Positions 7,913 to 15,950 of a DNA stretch of 63,781 nt are shown here, piece after piece (position 1 is the first letter of the stretch; every line of letters begins with the position of its first letter). The position numbers and the translations under genes are program-made. Location of the stretch: assembly GCA_052033915.1 (NCBI GenBank), contig JBPOJF010000018.1, positions 1 to 63,781 on the forward strand, given 5' to 3'. This stretch comes from CALMZY01 sp052033915. GTDB lineage: Bacteria > Verrucomicrobiota > Kiritimatiellia > CAIQIC01 > JAGNIJ01. A model generated the notes under the pieces. It was not told where the DNA came from. It saw nothing but the letters and a program-made list of their open reading frames with translations, and made no database searches.

Positions 7913-8644
7913 GTGAAGACGTATGTGTTCATCTTGTTGACCCTGTTGTTTCCCGCGATCGTGCAGGCTGCGGAGATTCACGATGCGGTGAAGGCGGGAA
8001 ACCTCGTCAAGGTGCAGATGCTTCTGCAGACGAATCCGGCGCTGGTCAAGGCGGTCAGTCATGACGGCAAGGTGCCTCTGCATTATGCCGTGCTGGCCGG
8101 GAACCGAGTCGTCTGCGAGACGCTGATTTCCAAGGGCGCGGACGTCAATGCGAAGGACAAGGACAACTGGACCCCCCTGCATTGTGCGGCGCTGAAGGGG
8201 CAGACGGAAATCGCCCGCCTTTTGCTTTTGCGTGGCGCGGACATTCATGCGCTGGATAATACCGGCGCGGAACCGCTCTTCTGGGCGGTTGAACGGGACC
8301 GGCCCGCGCTGGTGAGGCTTCTTCTCGATAAGGGGGCAAGCGTCAGCGCGCACCGCAATGACGGCAAGACCCCCCTGCATTGCGCGGCGGGCGGAACGTA
8401 CCTGAGCATCGCAACCGTCCTGCTGGACCGCGGCGCCGATCTCCGGGCGGTGGACAACATTCAGCAGACGCCGCTTCACATCGCAGCCCTTCACAACCAG
8501 AAAGGGATGGTGCAGCTCCTGCTCGCCCGAGGCGCGCAGGTCAATCCGAGGGATAAAACCGGGCGCACCCCGTTGAAGCTGGCTCTCGGCCGGAACCACA
8601 TGGATGTCGTGCAGTATCTGAAGCTCCACGGCGGGCAGGAGTGA
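7913..8644 (+). CDS. Secreted ankyrin-repeat protein
   Basis: 243 residues from a GTG at 7913, preceded by TGAAGG. This start begins a clean signal peptide (VKTYVFILLTLLFPAIVQA), while upstream codons do not. About six ankyrin repeats of ~33 residues follow, each with the G-x-TPLHxAA…V..LL..GAD pattern (for example NWTPLHCAALKGQTEIARLL and QTPLHIAALHNQKGMVQLLL). Ankyrin stacks bind proteins. Secreted ones in bacteria are often periplasmic partners or toxins' immunity-type proteins, but no partner is indicated here. The gene is divergent from the secreted nuclease, with starts about 240 bp apart. Confidence 0.88.
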   Translation: MKTYVFILLTLLFPAIVQAAEIHDAVKAGNLVKVQMLLQTNPALVKAVSHDGKVPLHYAVLAGNRVVCETLISKGADVNAKDKDNWTPLHCAALKGQTEIARLLLLRGADIHALDNTGAEPLFWAVERDRPALVRLLLDKGASVSAHRNDGKTPLHCAAGGTYLSIATVLLDRGADLRAVDNIQQTPLHIAALHNQKGMVQLLLARGAQVNPRDKTGRTPLKLALGRNHMDVVQYLKLHGGQE

Positions 8645-8665
8645 TTTGTCCTGTTTCCTCCGGAC

Positions 8666-8694
8666 TTGAAATGCCCTTCCGGAACCTGTACAGT
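8666..8694 (+). promoter_or_regulatory. Sigma-70-type promoter candidate for serC
   Basis: TTGAAA (8666..8671), a 17-bp spacer and TACAGT (8689..8694), placed 51 bp before the serC start codon. It lies just after the ankyrin stop codon, so serC is probably transcribed on its own. Confidence 0.5.
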
Positions 8695-8745
8695 GACATA
8701 TTATTTTTGAATCAACCCTGTATCAACACCGAGAGGAGCAGTGCT

Positions 8746-9825
8746 ATGTCGCGGGTCTATAATTTCAACGCAGGTCCAGCCGTTCTTCCGCTCGAAGTCC
8801 TTCAACAGGCCGCCGCCGAACTGGTCGAATTCAAGGGCACGGGCATGTCGATCATGGAGCACAGCCACCGCGGCAAGGACTACGAAGCGGTGCACGTCGA
8901 AGCGATCGACAGCATCAAGAAACTGCTCGGTTTGAGCGATAACTACGCGGTCCTGTTCCTGCAAGGCGGCGCCAGCCAGCAGTTCGCCATGGTTCCGATG
9001 AACCTCCTCGGCGAAGGGCAGGTCGCGGACTACGTCAACTCCGGCGCGTGGGGCTCGAAGGCGATCAAGGAAGCCCGGATCGTCGGCAAGGTGAACATCC
9101 TCGCGGATACGTCGAAGGACATCCCGACGCGGATGCCGGACCTGAACAGCCTGAACTACACGCCGGGCGCGGCGTATGTCCACATCACCTCGAACGAGAC
9201 GATCGCGGGTTCGCAGTTGAAGTCGTTCCCAAAGACCGCGTCCCCGCTGGTTGCGGACATGTCGTCGGACATCCTTTCCCGCCGTTTTGACCCCAGCCTG
9301 TTCGGCCTGATCTACGCGGGCGCGCAGAAAAACCTCGGCCCGTCGGGCGTGACGCTGGTGATCCTCCGCAAGGACCTCGCGGAAAAGGTTTCCGAAAAGG
9401 TTCCGACCATCTTCCGCTACAAGACGCACATCGCGGAGAACTCGCTCTACAACACGCCGCCGTGCTACTCGATCTACATCCTCAATCTGGTCATGAAGTG
9501 GCTGCTCAAGCAGGGCGGGCTGGAGGCGATGGAGAAGATCAATCGCGAGAAGGCGGCGAAGATCTATGCGGTGATCGATGGCTCCTCCTTCTACAAGGGG
9601 ACGGCGGTCAAGGAATTCCGGTCCGACATGAACATCACGTTTCGTCTGCCGTCCGAGGCCCTCGAGGAGACCTTCGTCAAGGAGGCCTCGGCCCAAAAGA
9701 TGAAGGGCCTCAAGGGACACCGTTCCGTCGGCGGCATCCGCGCGTCCATCTACAATGCCTTCCCGATGGAAGGCATTGACGCGCTGGTCGCGTTCATGAA
9801 GGACTTCGAAAAGAAGAACGGCTGA
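8746..9825 (+). CDS. serC: Phosphoserine aminotransferase SerC
   Basis: 359 residues, the usual SerC length. The enzyme converts 3-phosphohydroxypyruvate to phosphoserine with glutamate as amino donor and PLP as cofactor (serine synthesis, and pyridoxal synthesis in some bacteria). Motifs: the N-terminal YNFNAGPAVLP, MEHSHRGKDYEAV, FLQGGASQQFAMVPMNL, VADMSSDILSR, the PLP-lysine motif YAGAQKNLGPSG, and GHRSVGGIRASIYNAFP. The ATG at 8746 was chosen for the preceding GAGAGGAG and the conserved N-terminus. It is a cytoplasmic enzyme and a single-gene unit, with tRNA-Arg convergent downstream. Confidence 0.98.
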   Translation: MSRVYNFNAGPAVLPLEVLQQAAAELVEFKGTGMSIMEHSHRGKDYEAVHVEAIDSIKKLLGLSDNYAVLFLQGGASQQFAMVPMNLLGEGQVADYVNSGAWGSKAIKEARIVGKVNILADTSKDIPTRMPDLNSLNYTPGAAYVHITSNETIAGSQLKSFPKTASPLVADMSSDILSRRFDPSLFGLIYAGAQKNLGPSGVTLVILRKDLAEKVSEKVPTIFRYKTHIAENSLYNTPPCYSIYILNLVMKWLLKQGGLEAMEKINREKAAKIYAVIDGSSFYKGTAVKEFRSDMNITFRLPSEALEETFVKEASAQKMKGLKGHRSVGGIRASIYNAFPMEGIDALVAFMKDFEKKNG

Positions 9826-9884
9826 CGAGCGTTGCGGATGGTCTGCCGGGGCGGCTTCGTTCTTCGCTTGCGCTTTGAAGAAGC

Positions 9885-9961
9885 TGGTGTGCCTGGCGGG
9901 AATTGAACCCACAACCTTTGGCTCCGGAGGCCAACGCTCTGTCCAATTGAGCTACAGGCAC
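9885..9961 (-). tRNA. tRNA-Arg (anticodon CCG)
   Basis: A 77-nt cloverleaf on the minus strand. The acceptor arms GTGCCTG and CAGGCAC pair fully, with discriminator A and encoded CCA. The anticodon arm is TTGGC-CTCCGGA-GCCAA with CCG at positions 34-36. The T arm contains GGGTTCAATTCCC. It reads CGG arginine codons. Confidence 0.96.
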
Positions 9962-10049
9962 AAGACAAGGATCGCGCAGCCGTAATGAGTAAACTGTGTT
10001 GGAGCGGGAGTCAATCCCGCAGCGGCTCGGTTCATGTTCCGGCGCGCGG

Positions 10050-10799
10050 ATGATGCGAATGACGACGAAGAATACGGAACGCCCTGACGGCAGGAAATCG
10101 GATGAGCTTCGCCGCCCCGAGTTTACCGTTCACTTTGTCGAATCGGCCCTTGGCTCGGTGCTGGTCCGCATGGGCAACACGCGCGTGCTTTGCGGCGTCT
10201 CCGTCGAGGAAGCCGTTCCGCGCTGGATGAGGGTTCAGAAGAAAGGCGGCGGCTGGCTTACGGCCGAGTACAGCATGCTGCCGTACGCCACGAAGGAGCG
10301 CACGTCTCGCGAGTCCACGCTGGGCAAAGTCGGCGGCCGAACCCAGGAAATTCAACGCTTGATCGGCCGTGCTCTGCGCGCGGTCGTGGACCTCGACAAG
10401 CTGGGTCCGCGAACCCTATGGGTCGATTGCGATGTGATTCAGGCCGATGGAGGCACGCGGACTGCGGCCATCACGGGCGCGTTTGCGGCGCTCCGGCTGG
10501 CCGTCACCCGTCTCATGAAGGACGGCCTTCTCGCCGAAGATCCCATAGTGGAAGCGGTGGCCGCGGTAAGCGTCGGCGTGGTCGGCGGCCGGACCGTTTT
10601 GGACCTCTGCTACGCGGAGGACGTCGCCGCCGACGTGGATATGAACGTGGTCATGACCGCGTCGGGCCGGTTCGTGGAAGTCCAGGGCACGGCGGAAGTA
10701 CAGCCCTTTTCCAAGGCGGAGATGCAGGAGATGCTGACCCTGGCGGAAAAAGGAGTGCTCGAACTCCTCGCGCTTCAGCAATCCGCGGTAAACGCCTGA
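10050..10799 (+). CDS. rph: Ribonuclease PH
   Basis: 249 residues from the ATG at 10050; ATGs at 10053 and 10059 are equally possible because no strong ribosome site is visible. RNase PH is a phosphate-dependent 3'-5' exonuclease that trims tRNA precursors. Motifs: RPDGRKSDELR, MGNTRVLCGVSVEEAVPRWM, GGGWLTAEYSMLPYATKER, the R-x-x-x-R phosphate-binding region GRTQEIQRLIGRALRAVVDL, DCDVIQADGGTRTAAITGA, VDMNVVMTASGRFVEVQGTA and the PFSKAEMQEML tail. It is present at full length and encoded beside a tRNA gene by chance or by habit. Confidence 0.97.
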   Translation: MMRMTTKNTERPDGRKSDELRRPEFTVHFVESALGSVLVRMGNTRVLCGVSVEEAVPRWMRVQKKGGGWLTAEYSMLPYATKERTSRESTLGKVGGRTQEIQRLIGRALRAVVDLDKLGPRTLWVDCDVIQADGGTRTAAITGAFAALRLAVTRLMKDGLLAEDPIVEAVAAVSVGVVGGRTVLDLCYAEDVAADVDMNVVMTASGRFVEVQGTAEVQPFSKAEMQEMLTLAEKGVLELLALQQSAVNA

Positions 10800-10855
10800 G
10801 CGGTTTTCTCAACCGCGCTCGGTCGTTCGAACCAACACGGCCGCGGCCTTGAATC

Positions 10856-11188
10856 CTATCCGAGAAACGGTTCGACTTTCTCTTTCAAGTCCGCCTTGCT
10901 CATCGCGCCGATCATCTGCTGCTGGACCACGCCGTCCTGGATGATGAGAAGGGTGGGAATGGAACGAATCCCGAATTCTCCGGCCAGTTCGGGATTCTCG
11001 TCCACGTTGACCTTGGCGATCTTCATCTTGCCGGCCAACTCCGTTCCCAGTTCGTCCAGAACGGGGCCGATCGCTTTGCAGGGCCCGCACCACGCCGCCC
11101 AGAAATCCACAAGGACGGGGACCGACGAGTTCATGACTTCGCTCTGCCAGTTCCCGGGGTTGATGTGAATAACGTTTGTTCCTGCCAT
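10856..11188 (-). CDS. trxA: Thioredoxin
   Basis: 110 residues. Active site WCGPCK in VLVDFWAAWCGPCKAIGPVL, the cis-proline segment GIRSIPTLLI, and the family's VDENPELAGEFGI. It is a general cytoplasmic disulfide reductase, kept reduced by thioredoxin reductase. GGAGGAAATGAGCC precedes the start. It lies alone on the minus strand, with the T-x-R-I repeat protein gene upstream on the same strand about 100 bp away. Confidence 0.97.
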   Translation of the reverse strand: MAGTNVIHINPGNWQSEVMNSSVPVLVDFWAAWCGPCKAIGPVLDELGTELAGKMKIAKVNVDENPELAGEFGIRSIPTLLIIQDGVVQQQMIGAMSKADLKEKVEPFLG

Positions 11189-11294
11189 GGCTCATTTCCT
11201 CCGTGAATCCGTGTTGTGATATCTTGGCTAACATGCCGCAAAGGACGGCCGCGTCAAGTCCGCGCCATGAAACATTTGCCGTCCGCGCCCGGAA

Positions 11295-12287
11295 CTACAG
11301 GAAACTTCTCAAGGTCAACGTTTGAACCGTGACCAAGGCGATGCCGACCAGCACGGCCGCCAGCGCCACAATGGAGAAAACCGCGCCGGCTTCTTCCTCG
11401 GCGGACGCGGTCGAATCCCGCGCGGCTCCTTTGACGGCGTCCGTTCTTCCGATCACCAGCGGCCTGCTGGTGGACATCCCGCCCTCGGGCCGCTTGATGC
11501 GTATGGTCTTGCGGCGGGTTGGCGGCTGACTCACCGATTCCGGGGGGAGATCGATTCGGGCGGTCTCGCTCTTCTTGACGCTGTCCGTATCCATGCTGAC
11601 CGCCATGACGGCCTCCTCGACGACCGGTTCAGGCTTCCTCATGACCGTCGTTGGCGGGGTGTCGGGGCGCTTGATCCGGATGGTGCGCGGTGCGCCCGGG
11701 GGCTCCTCGGTTCCCGCGAACTTGTTGGCATCCAGCAAGGCTGTGCGTCTCTTGAAAATGTCGTCGCTCTCGTCCAGGACCTCGTTCAGATCAATCCTTG
11801 CCGTCCGCTTCTTGGCGGCTTCCTCGGCGCCCTCGATCGCCTTGGCGTCGAGACGGGACGTGTCCCCTTTGGCGCGCTCCTCGTCGATTTGCACGCGGAC
11901 GGTCGACTTCTTCGCCGCTTCGCCCTTGTCCTCCTCGGGAAGAGGCGTGATCTGGGCGGTCGTGATACGGATCGTCGCTTTTTTGGCCGCTTCCTGCTTG
12001 GCCTCCTCGCTCATGGGCACAATGCCGGAAGTCCAGTCGATGCGGGACGTGCTTTTCTTGGCGCGCTCTTCATCCCGCGGAGCGCCGCCCACGGGCAGGG
12101 ACGTCGCGGAAGTCAGGTCGATGCGTGTTGTCTGTTTCTTCTGAAGATTCGTATCGCCCTTGGATTTCGCCGCGGGGCGGGGACGGGCCGGCGGGGGCGC
12201 CTTGGGAGGAGGAGCGCCGTTTTCTTTCCCGTTCAGATTCATCTTCGGCGGTTGGATCCCATCTGTGTTCTGGTTTTTTTCAGCCAT
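11295..12287 (-). CDS. Hypothetical tail-anchored protein made of T-x-R-I repeats
   Basis: 330 residues from the ATG at 12287, preceded by GAGGAGACTGCTG. A Pro/Lys-rich N-terminus (GAPPPKAPPPARPRPAAKS) leads into about ten copies of a short motif, (K/R)(K/R)-x-T-x-R-I. Copies include KKQTTRIDLTSA, KKSTSRIDWTSG, KKATIRITTAQ, KKSTVRVQIDE, KKRTARIDLNEV, SETARIDLPPE and RRKTIRIKRPEGG, spaced 20-40 residues apart in otherwise disordered acidic sequence. One hydrophobic segment at the extreme C-terminus (FSIVALAAVLVGIALVTVQT) would anchor it with the repeats in the cytoplasm. No family was recognised. The regular threonines could be phosphorylation or docking sites (speculative). Confidence 0.8.
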   Translation of the reverse strand: MAEKNQNTDGIQPPKMNLNGKENGAPPPKAPPPARPRPAAKSKGDTNLQKKQTTRIDLTSATSLPVGGAPRDEERAKKSTSRIDWTSGIVPMSEEAKQEAAKKATIRITTAQITPLPEEDKGEAAKKSTVRVQIDEERAKGDTSRLDAKAIEGAEEAAKKRTARIDLNEVLDESDDIFKRRTALLDANKFAGTEEPPGAPRTIRIKRPDTPPTTVMRKPEPVVEEAVMAVSMDTDSVKKSETARIDLPPESVSQPPTRRKTIRIKRPEGGMSTSRPLVIGRTDAVKGAARDSTASAEEEAGAVFSIVALAAVLVGIALVTVQTLTLRSFL

Positions 12288-12426
12288 CAGCAGTCTCCTC
12301 GGAAATCCTGATTGAAACATAGTCCTTTGGCTGTGCCCGGTCAAAGCAAATCTCGGATTGCGCTGGGCGTTCGGCGCGCAGGCCGGTACTATGAATACGG
12401 GCGTAATGGAGAGGCGGACGGTATCC

Positions 12427-12939
12427 ATGAGATGCACACCGAACAGGTTCTGTGGCGCAACCGTGATGGCGTTGCTGTTGATTTGCGGGTGCGGGCGCGT
12501 GGAGGAGGCGGATCCCGCGCTCCGGGCGGCGCGCGACGGGGAGGCGGAACGACGCGAGGCCCTGCGTCGGGCGCTGGACGGGGCGACGGAGGAAAGCGCG
12601 GCCATCCGGCGGGTCAAGACGGCGACCGCGCCGCAGGGCGCGGGAACCATGGAGGACTGGCTCCAGCGGCAGGCGACCACGAACGGAGGGAGCCTCTTCT
12701 TCCCGCGCTGGGAGGTCGAGCGCCGCGGGGTGGGAAAGTATGAAGTCCTCTTCACCTCCACCCTGATGAAGGAGGATGGCCACGTCGGCAGTTGGGGCAT
12801 GGCCTGGGGGGTGGATCTCGTGGCGGAAACGGTCGGCGCCCCGAGACAACTGACCCATGCGGAGCTGAACACGCGGGCCGCACGCTACTTCCGCGACCGG
12901 CGGCGCGGCCTGCCGCCGGAACCATTGAGCCTGGATTGA
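12427..12939 (+). CDS. Small predicted lipoprotein
   Basis: About 170 residues. The start is uncertain: ATGs at 12391, 12406 and 12427 are in frame. The last was chosen because it gives a compact lipoprotein signal, MRCTPNRFCGATVMALLLIC, followed by GC as the likely lipidated cysteine. The mature protein begins with a charged helix (ARDGEAERREALRRALDG). A globular part follows (SLFFPRWEVERRGVGKYEVL ... WGMAWGVDLVAETVGAPRQL). No family was recognised. It is divergent from the T-x-R-I repeat gene and 17 bp upstream of mutY, so it may be co-transcribed with mutY. Confidence 0.62.
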   Translation: MRCTPNRFCGATVMALLLICGCGRVEEADPALRAARDGEAERREALRRALDGATEESAAIRRVKTATAPQGAGTMEDWLQRQATTNGGSLFFPRWEVERRGVGKYEVLFTSTLMKEDGHVGSWGMAWGVDLVAETVGAPRQLTHAELNTRAARYFRDRRRGLPPEPLSLD

Positions 12940-12956
12940 GAACCTTTCCCGGACCT

Positions 12957-14066
12957 ATGCGCAAAACGACAACGGCCTTTCATCGAGATCTCGTGCGCTG
13001 GTTCCTGAAACACCGCCGGTCCTTCCCGTGGCGTTCCCGGCGCACGCCGTACCGCGTCTGGATCTCCGAGCTGATGCTCCAGCAGACGCGCGCGGACACG
13101 GTTGTCCCGTACTTCAACCGGTTCATGAAGCGGTTCCCGTCCCTGCGCGCCCTGGCCCGCGCGCCGCGGCAGGACGTTCTCAAACTGTGGGAGGGACTCG
13201 GCTACTACGCCCGCGCGCGCAATGCGCAGGATGCCGCGCGCTTCCTCGTCGAACATCGCCGCGGCGTGTTCCCCTCCACGCGCGAGGGCCTTCTCGCGCT
13301 GCCGGGCATCGGCCCGTATTCCGCCGCCGCGATCGGCAGCCTCGCCCTCGGGCTCGATCTCGCCGTCATCGACGGCAATGTGATCCGCGTCCTGTCGCGC
13401 GTGATGGCGTACGGCGGCGACATCGCGTCCTCTGCGGCAAAGAAGAAACTCCAGCAATGGGCCGATGCGTTCATTCTCCCGGGGCGCGCCGGCCTGAGCA
13501 ACGAGAGCATGATGGAACTGGGCGCGCTGGTATGCACGCCGCGAAATCCGAAATGCGGCGAATGCCCGTTGCGGAAAGTCTGCAAAGCCTGTGCGCAGGG
13601 GACGCCGGAACGCTATCCGTTGAAGAAAAGGCGCGTCCGCGTGCCGCACAAGATCGTCGGTGCGGGTGTGGTCGTGGGCCGCGGCGGCAAAATCCTGATC
13701 GCCCGGCGCAAGGAGACATCGATGCTCGGCGGACTGTGGGAGTTCCCGGGCGGGACGCGCCGGCGCGGCGAGACGATGCCCGAATGCATCCGCCGCGAGC
13801 TGATGGAGGAATTGGGGATCGACACGGAGATCGGCCGGCGGCTTGTTGTGGTCCATCACGCGTACAGCCATTTCACGATTGATCTCCACGCGCACTGGGC
13901 GCGGATCGTCAAGGGTCGGCCGCGCGCGATTCACTGCATGGATTTTGCCTGGGTGTTGCCGAAGGATTTTCGCCGGTACCCCTTTTCCGGCGCCGACTTG
14001 AAAATCATCGATGCGATCCGGCGTTCAGGCACGCGCGGGGTTCCAACGTTTGGAAAAACGGGCTGA
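12957..14066 (+). CDS. mutY: A/G-specific adenine glycosylase MutY with C-terminal Nudix-fold domain
   Basis: 369 residues. MutY removes adenine mispaired with 8-oxoguanine. The HhH-GPD domain begins FPWRSRRTPYRVWISELMLQ. The hairpin LPGIGPYSAAAIGSLALG precedes the catalytic Asp in LAVIDGNVIRVLSR. The 4Fe-4S ligands are C-x6-C-x2-C-x5-C in CTPRNPKCGECPLRKVC. The C-terminal half is the MutT-like 8-oxoG recognition domain and keeps an intact Nudix box (GGTRRRGETMPECIRRELME, then ELGI), which is often degenerate in MutY. The final residues GVPTFGKTG are encoded by a dispersed palindromic repeat (see 14041..14086), so the tail is probably not functional sequence. Confidence 0.96.
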   Translation: MRKTTTAFHRDLVRWFLKHRRSFPWRSRRTPYRVWISELMLQQTRADTVVPYFNRFMKRFPSLRALARAPRQDVLKLWEGLGYYARARNAQDAARFLVEHRRGVFPSTREGLLALPGIGPYSAAAIGSLALGLDLAVIDGNVIRVLSRVMAYGGDIASSAAKKKLQQWADAFILPGRAGLSNESMMELGALVCTPRNPKCGECPLRKVCKACAQGTPERYPLKKRRVRVPHKIVGAGVVVGRGGKILIARRKETSMLGGLWEFPGGTRRRGETMPECIRRELMEELGIDTEIGRRLVVVHHAYSHFTIDLHAHWARIVKGRPRAIHCMDFAWVLPKDFRRYPFSGADLKIIDAIRRSGTRGVPTFGKTG

Positions 14067-14086
14067 ACGTTTTCCAAGGTTCGGAA
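14041..14086. repeat. Paired TTCCAA/TTGGAA-type palindromes overlapping the mutY 3' end
   Basis: TTCCAACGTTTGGAAA begins at 14041 and TTTCCAAGGTTCGGAA at 14071. Each is a short imperfect palindrome, and they are separated by about 14 bp. The same two cores recur in reverse order at 52988..53037, and relatives occur at 28423..28470. The mutY stop codon lies between the two palindromes. Confidence 0.7.
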
Positions 14087-14163
14087 TGCGTAGAGTCGCG
14101 CGTCCCCGCGCGATGGCGCCGAGGATCATTCAGCCGCAAGCGCTTTGCCGCGGGTGGCGGGCT

Positions 14164-14727
14164 CTACACCGCCATGATGTCTTTTTCCTTGGCGGCGAGG
14201 AGTTCGTCGATCTTCTGGATGAAGTTGTCCGTGTACTTCTGGATTTCCTTCAGGCCATTGTCGCGCTCGTCCTCCGTCATCTTGCCGTCCTTCTGGAGGT
14301 TCTTGATCGCCTCGTTGGAATCACGGCGGACGTTGCGGAGCGCAATCTTGGCCTCTTCCACTATGCGGTTCGCGACCTTCACGATTTCCTTGCGCCGCTC
14401 TTCGCTCAGCTCCGGCATCGGCAGGCGGATGACGCGGCCGTCGTTGATCGGGGTGATGCCGATATTGGCGGCGAGAATGGCTTTCTCAATCGCGGGGAGC
14501 GAGGTCGGGTCGTACGCGTTGATGACCAGCAGGCGCGGTTCCGGAATCGAGATCCCCGCAAGCTGGCGCAGGCGCGTCTGCGCACCGTAATACTCGATCG
14601 AAATGTTTTCCACGAGGCTGGGGGACGCCTTGCCCGAGCGCAGTCCCGCGAGTTGCTCTTTGAGGTGATCGACGGTTTTAGCCATCTTGTCGTCGGTTTC
14701 CAGCAGGACATCATCCAGCGATTCCAT
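14164..14727 (-). CDS. frr: Ribosome recycling factor
   Basis: 187 residues, the normal length. RRF, with EF-G, splits ribosomes after termination. Conserved parts: MAKTVDHLKEQLAGLRSGKA, IEYYGAQTRLRQLAGISIPE, GITPINDGRVIRLPMPELSE, ERRKEIVKVANRIVEEAKIA, NVRRDSNEAIKNLQKDGKMT and DERDNGLKEIQKYTDNFIQK. AAGGAG precedes the ATG. It follows pyrH by 9 bp, the conserved pyrH-frr order. The tsf gene that often precedes the pair is absent here; the position upstream is taken by an FkbM remnant. Confidence 0.98.
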   Translation of the reverse strand: MESLDDVLLETDDKMAKTVDHLKEQLAGLRSGKASPSLVENISIEYYGAQTRLRQLAGISIPEPRLLVINAYDPTSLPAIEKAILAANIGITPINDGRVIRLPMPELSEERRKEIVKVANRIVEEAKIALRNVRRDSNEAIKNLQKDGKMTEDERDNGLKEIQKYTDNFIQKIDELLAAKEKDIMAV

Positions 14728-14736
14728 GATTTCTCC

Positions 14737-15465
14737 TTACGCGGTGACCAGCGTGCCGACGGGCTTGCCCTTCAGCACGCGGATGATTTCGTCTTTCTTG
14801 AAAAAGTTGAACACGACGATCGGGATATGATTCTCCATGCAGAGCGAGAACGCCGCCGCGTCCATGATCTTGAGCTGCTTGTGGAGCGCCTCGGAGTACG
14901 TGATCGTCTTGTAGCGCTTCGCGTTACGGTCCTTGAACGGGTCGGCGGTGTAGATGCCGTCCACCTTTGTGCCCTTGAGCAGGACATTCGCGCCGATCTC
15001 GCTCGCGCGCAGGGCCGCGGCGCTGTCGGTCGTGAAGTAGGGGTTGCCGGTGCCCGCGCCGAAGATCACGACGCGGCCCTTTTCGAGGTGGCGCATCGCG
15101 CGGCGGCGGATGAACGGCTCCGCGACCGCGGGCATCGCGATCGCGCTCATCACGCGCGTGTGGACATTCATTTTTTCGAGGGCGGATTGCAGGGCGAGGC
15201 TGTTGATGACCGTGGCGAGCATGCCCATGTAGTCGCCGGTCGTGCGGTCGATCCCGTGTCCTTCGCCGGGCAGGCCGCGGAAGATGTTCCCGCCGCCGAC
15301 CACGATCGCCACCTCCACGCCCAGTTCCTTGACCCGCTTGATCTGGCGCGCGATATCGCAGAGCACATCGGGGTCCAGGCTGTCGCCCTTCTGGCGGTTC
15401 TGGAACACCTCGCCGCTGAGCTTCAGCAGGATTCGCTTGAACTTGGCTTTCCCGGTTTTGGACAT
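14737..15465 (-). CDS. pyrH: Uridylate kinase
   Basis: 242 residues from the ATG at 15465, with AAAGGGGCG upstream. PyrH phosphorylates UMP to UDP and is a hexameric amino-acid-kinase-fold enzyme. Motifs: FKRILLKLSGEVFQ, VAIVVGGGNIFRG, DYMGMLATVINSLALQSALE, RRAMRHLEKGRVVIFGAGTG, NPYFTTDSAAALRASEIGAN, LKGTKVDGIYTADPFKDRNA, and MDAAAFSLCMENHIPIVVFN near the end. Full length. It is co-transcribed with frr, which follows after 9 bp. Confidence 0.98.
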   Translation of the reverse strand: MSKTGKAKFKRILLKLSGEVFQNRQKGDSLDPDVLCDIARQIKRVKELGVEVAIVVGGGNIFRGLPGEGHGIDRTTGDYMGMLATVINSLALQSALEKMNVHTRVMSAIAMPAVAEPFIRRRAMRHLEKGRVVIFGAGTGNPYFTTDSAAALRASEIGANVLLKGTKVDGIYTADPFKDRNAKRYKTITYSEALHKQLKIMDAAAFSLCMENHIPIVVFNFFKKDEIIRVLKGKPVGTLVTA

Positions 15466-15595
15466 GAACGCCCCTTTCAAAAGCTGGTTTCGGCGCATGA
15501 TAGGAGAGGATCAGAAGGATGTAAAGACGAAGGGCGTCCATGAACACGGAATGTGATGCCAACCGTTTTCAAAACCAGAGCGACGCGGCGGATTT

Positions 15596-15838
15596 TTAAA
15601 TATGGTTCGGGATTTTGTCGGCCATCTCTCCGGATGTGAAGAGCAGGTCAAGATGATGTTGCGTCTTCTTGTATCTTTGCATGACCCCATCAACACTTTC
15701 CTGCGGGAACTGGTTTCCCTGCAGCACGAGCGGTTCGTGCCCTTCGACGTCAATCTTTACGAGATCGACCTTCTGCCCTTGCAAGGCTGTGTCCATGGAT
15801 TGCGCTCTCACCTTGACCGGTAGCTGTCACGAGTGCCT
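15596..15838 (-). pseudogene. Remnant of an FkbM-family methyltransferase
   Basis: On the minus strand one frame between stops reads LPVKVRAQSMDTALQGQ and then VDLVKIDVEGHEPLVLQG. That is the signature (V-x-L-I-K-I-D-V-E-G-H-E) of the C-terminal half of FkbM SAM-dependent methyltransferases. A TGA lies just before this stretch and the whole SAM-binding N-terminal part is missing. After QESVDGVMQ the sequence diverges from the family. No ribosome site precedes it. It is probably a decayed fragment. Its neighbour upstream is a 110-bp gap with no gene and then the glycosidase gene end. Confidence 0.75.
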
Positions 15839-15950
15839 GTTATGACGACATACCCCTTTGCCCCGCATTATATCGGGTTGCGGGATTGGAGCAAGATGGG
15901 GAATCCACTCGCCGTCGCCAAGGCGCTGCGCCGGGGCAGGCGAGGACGAT

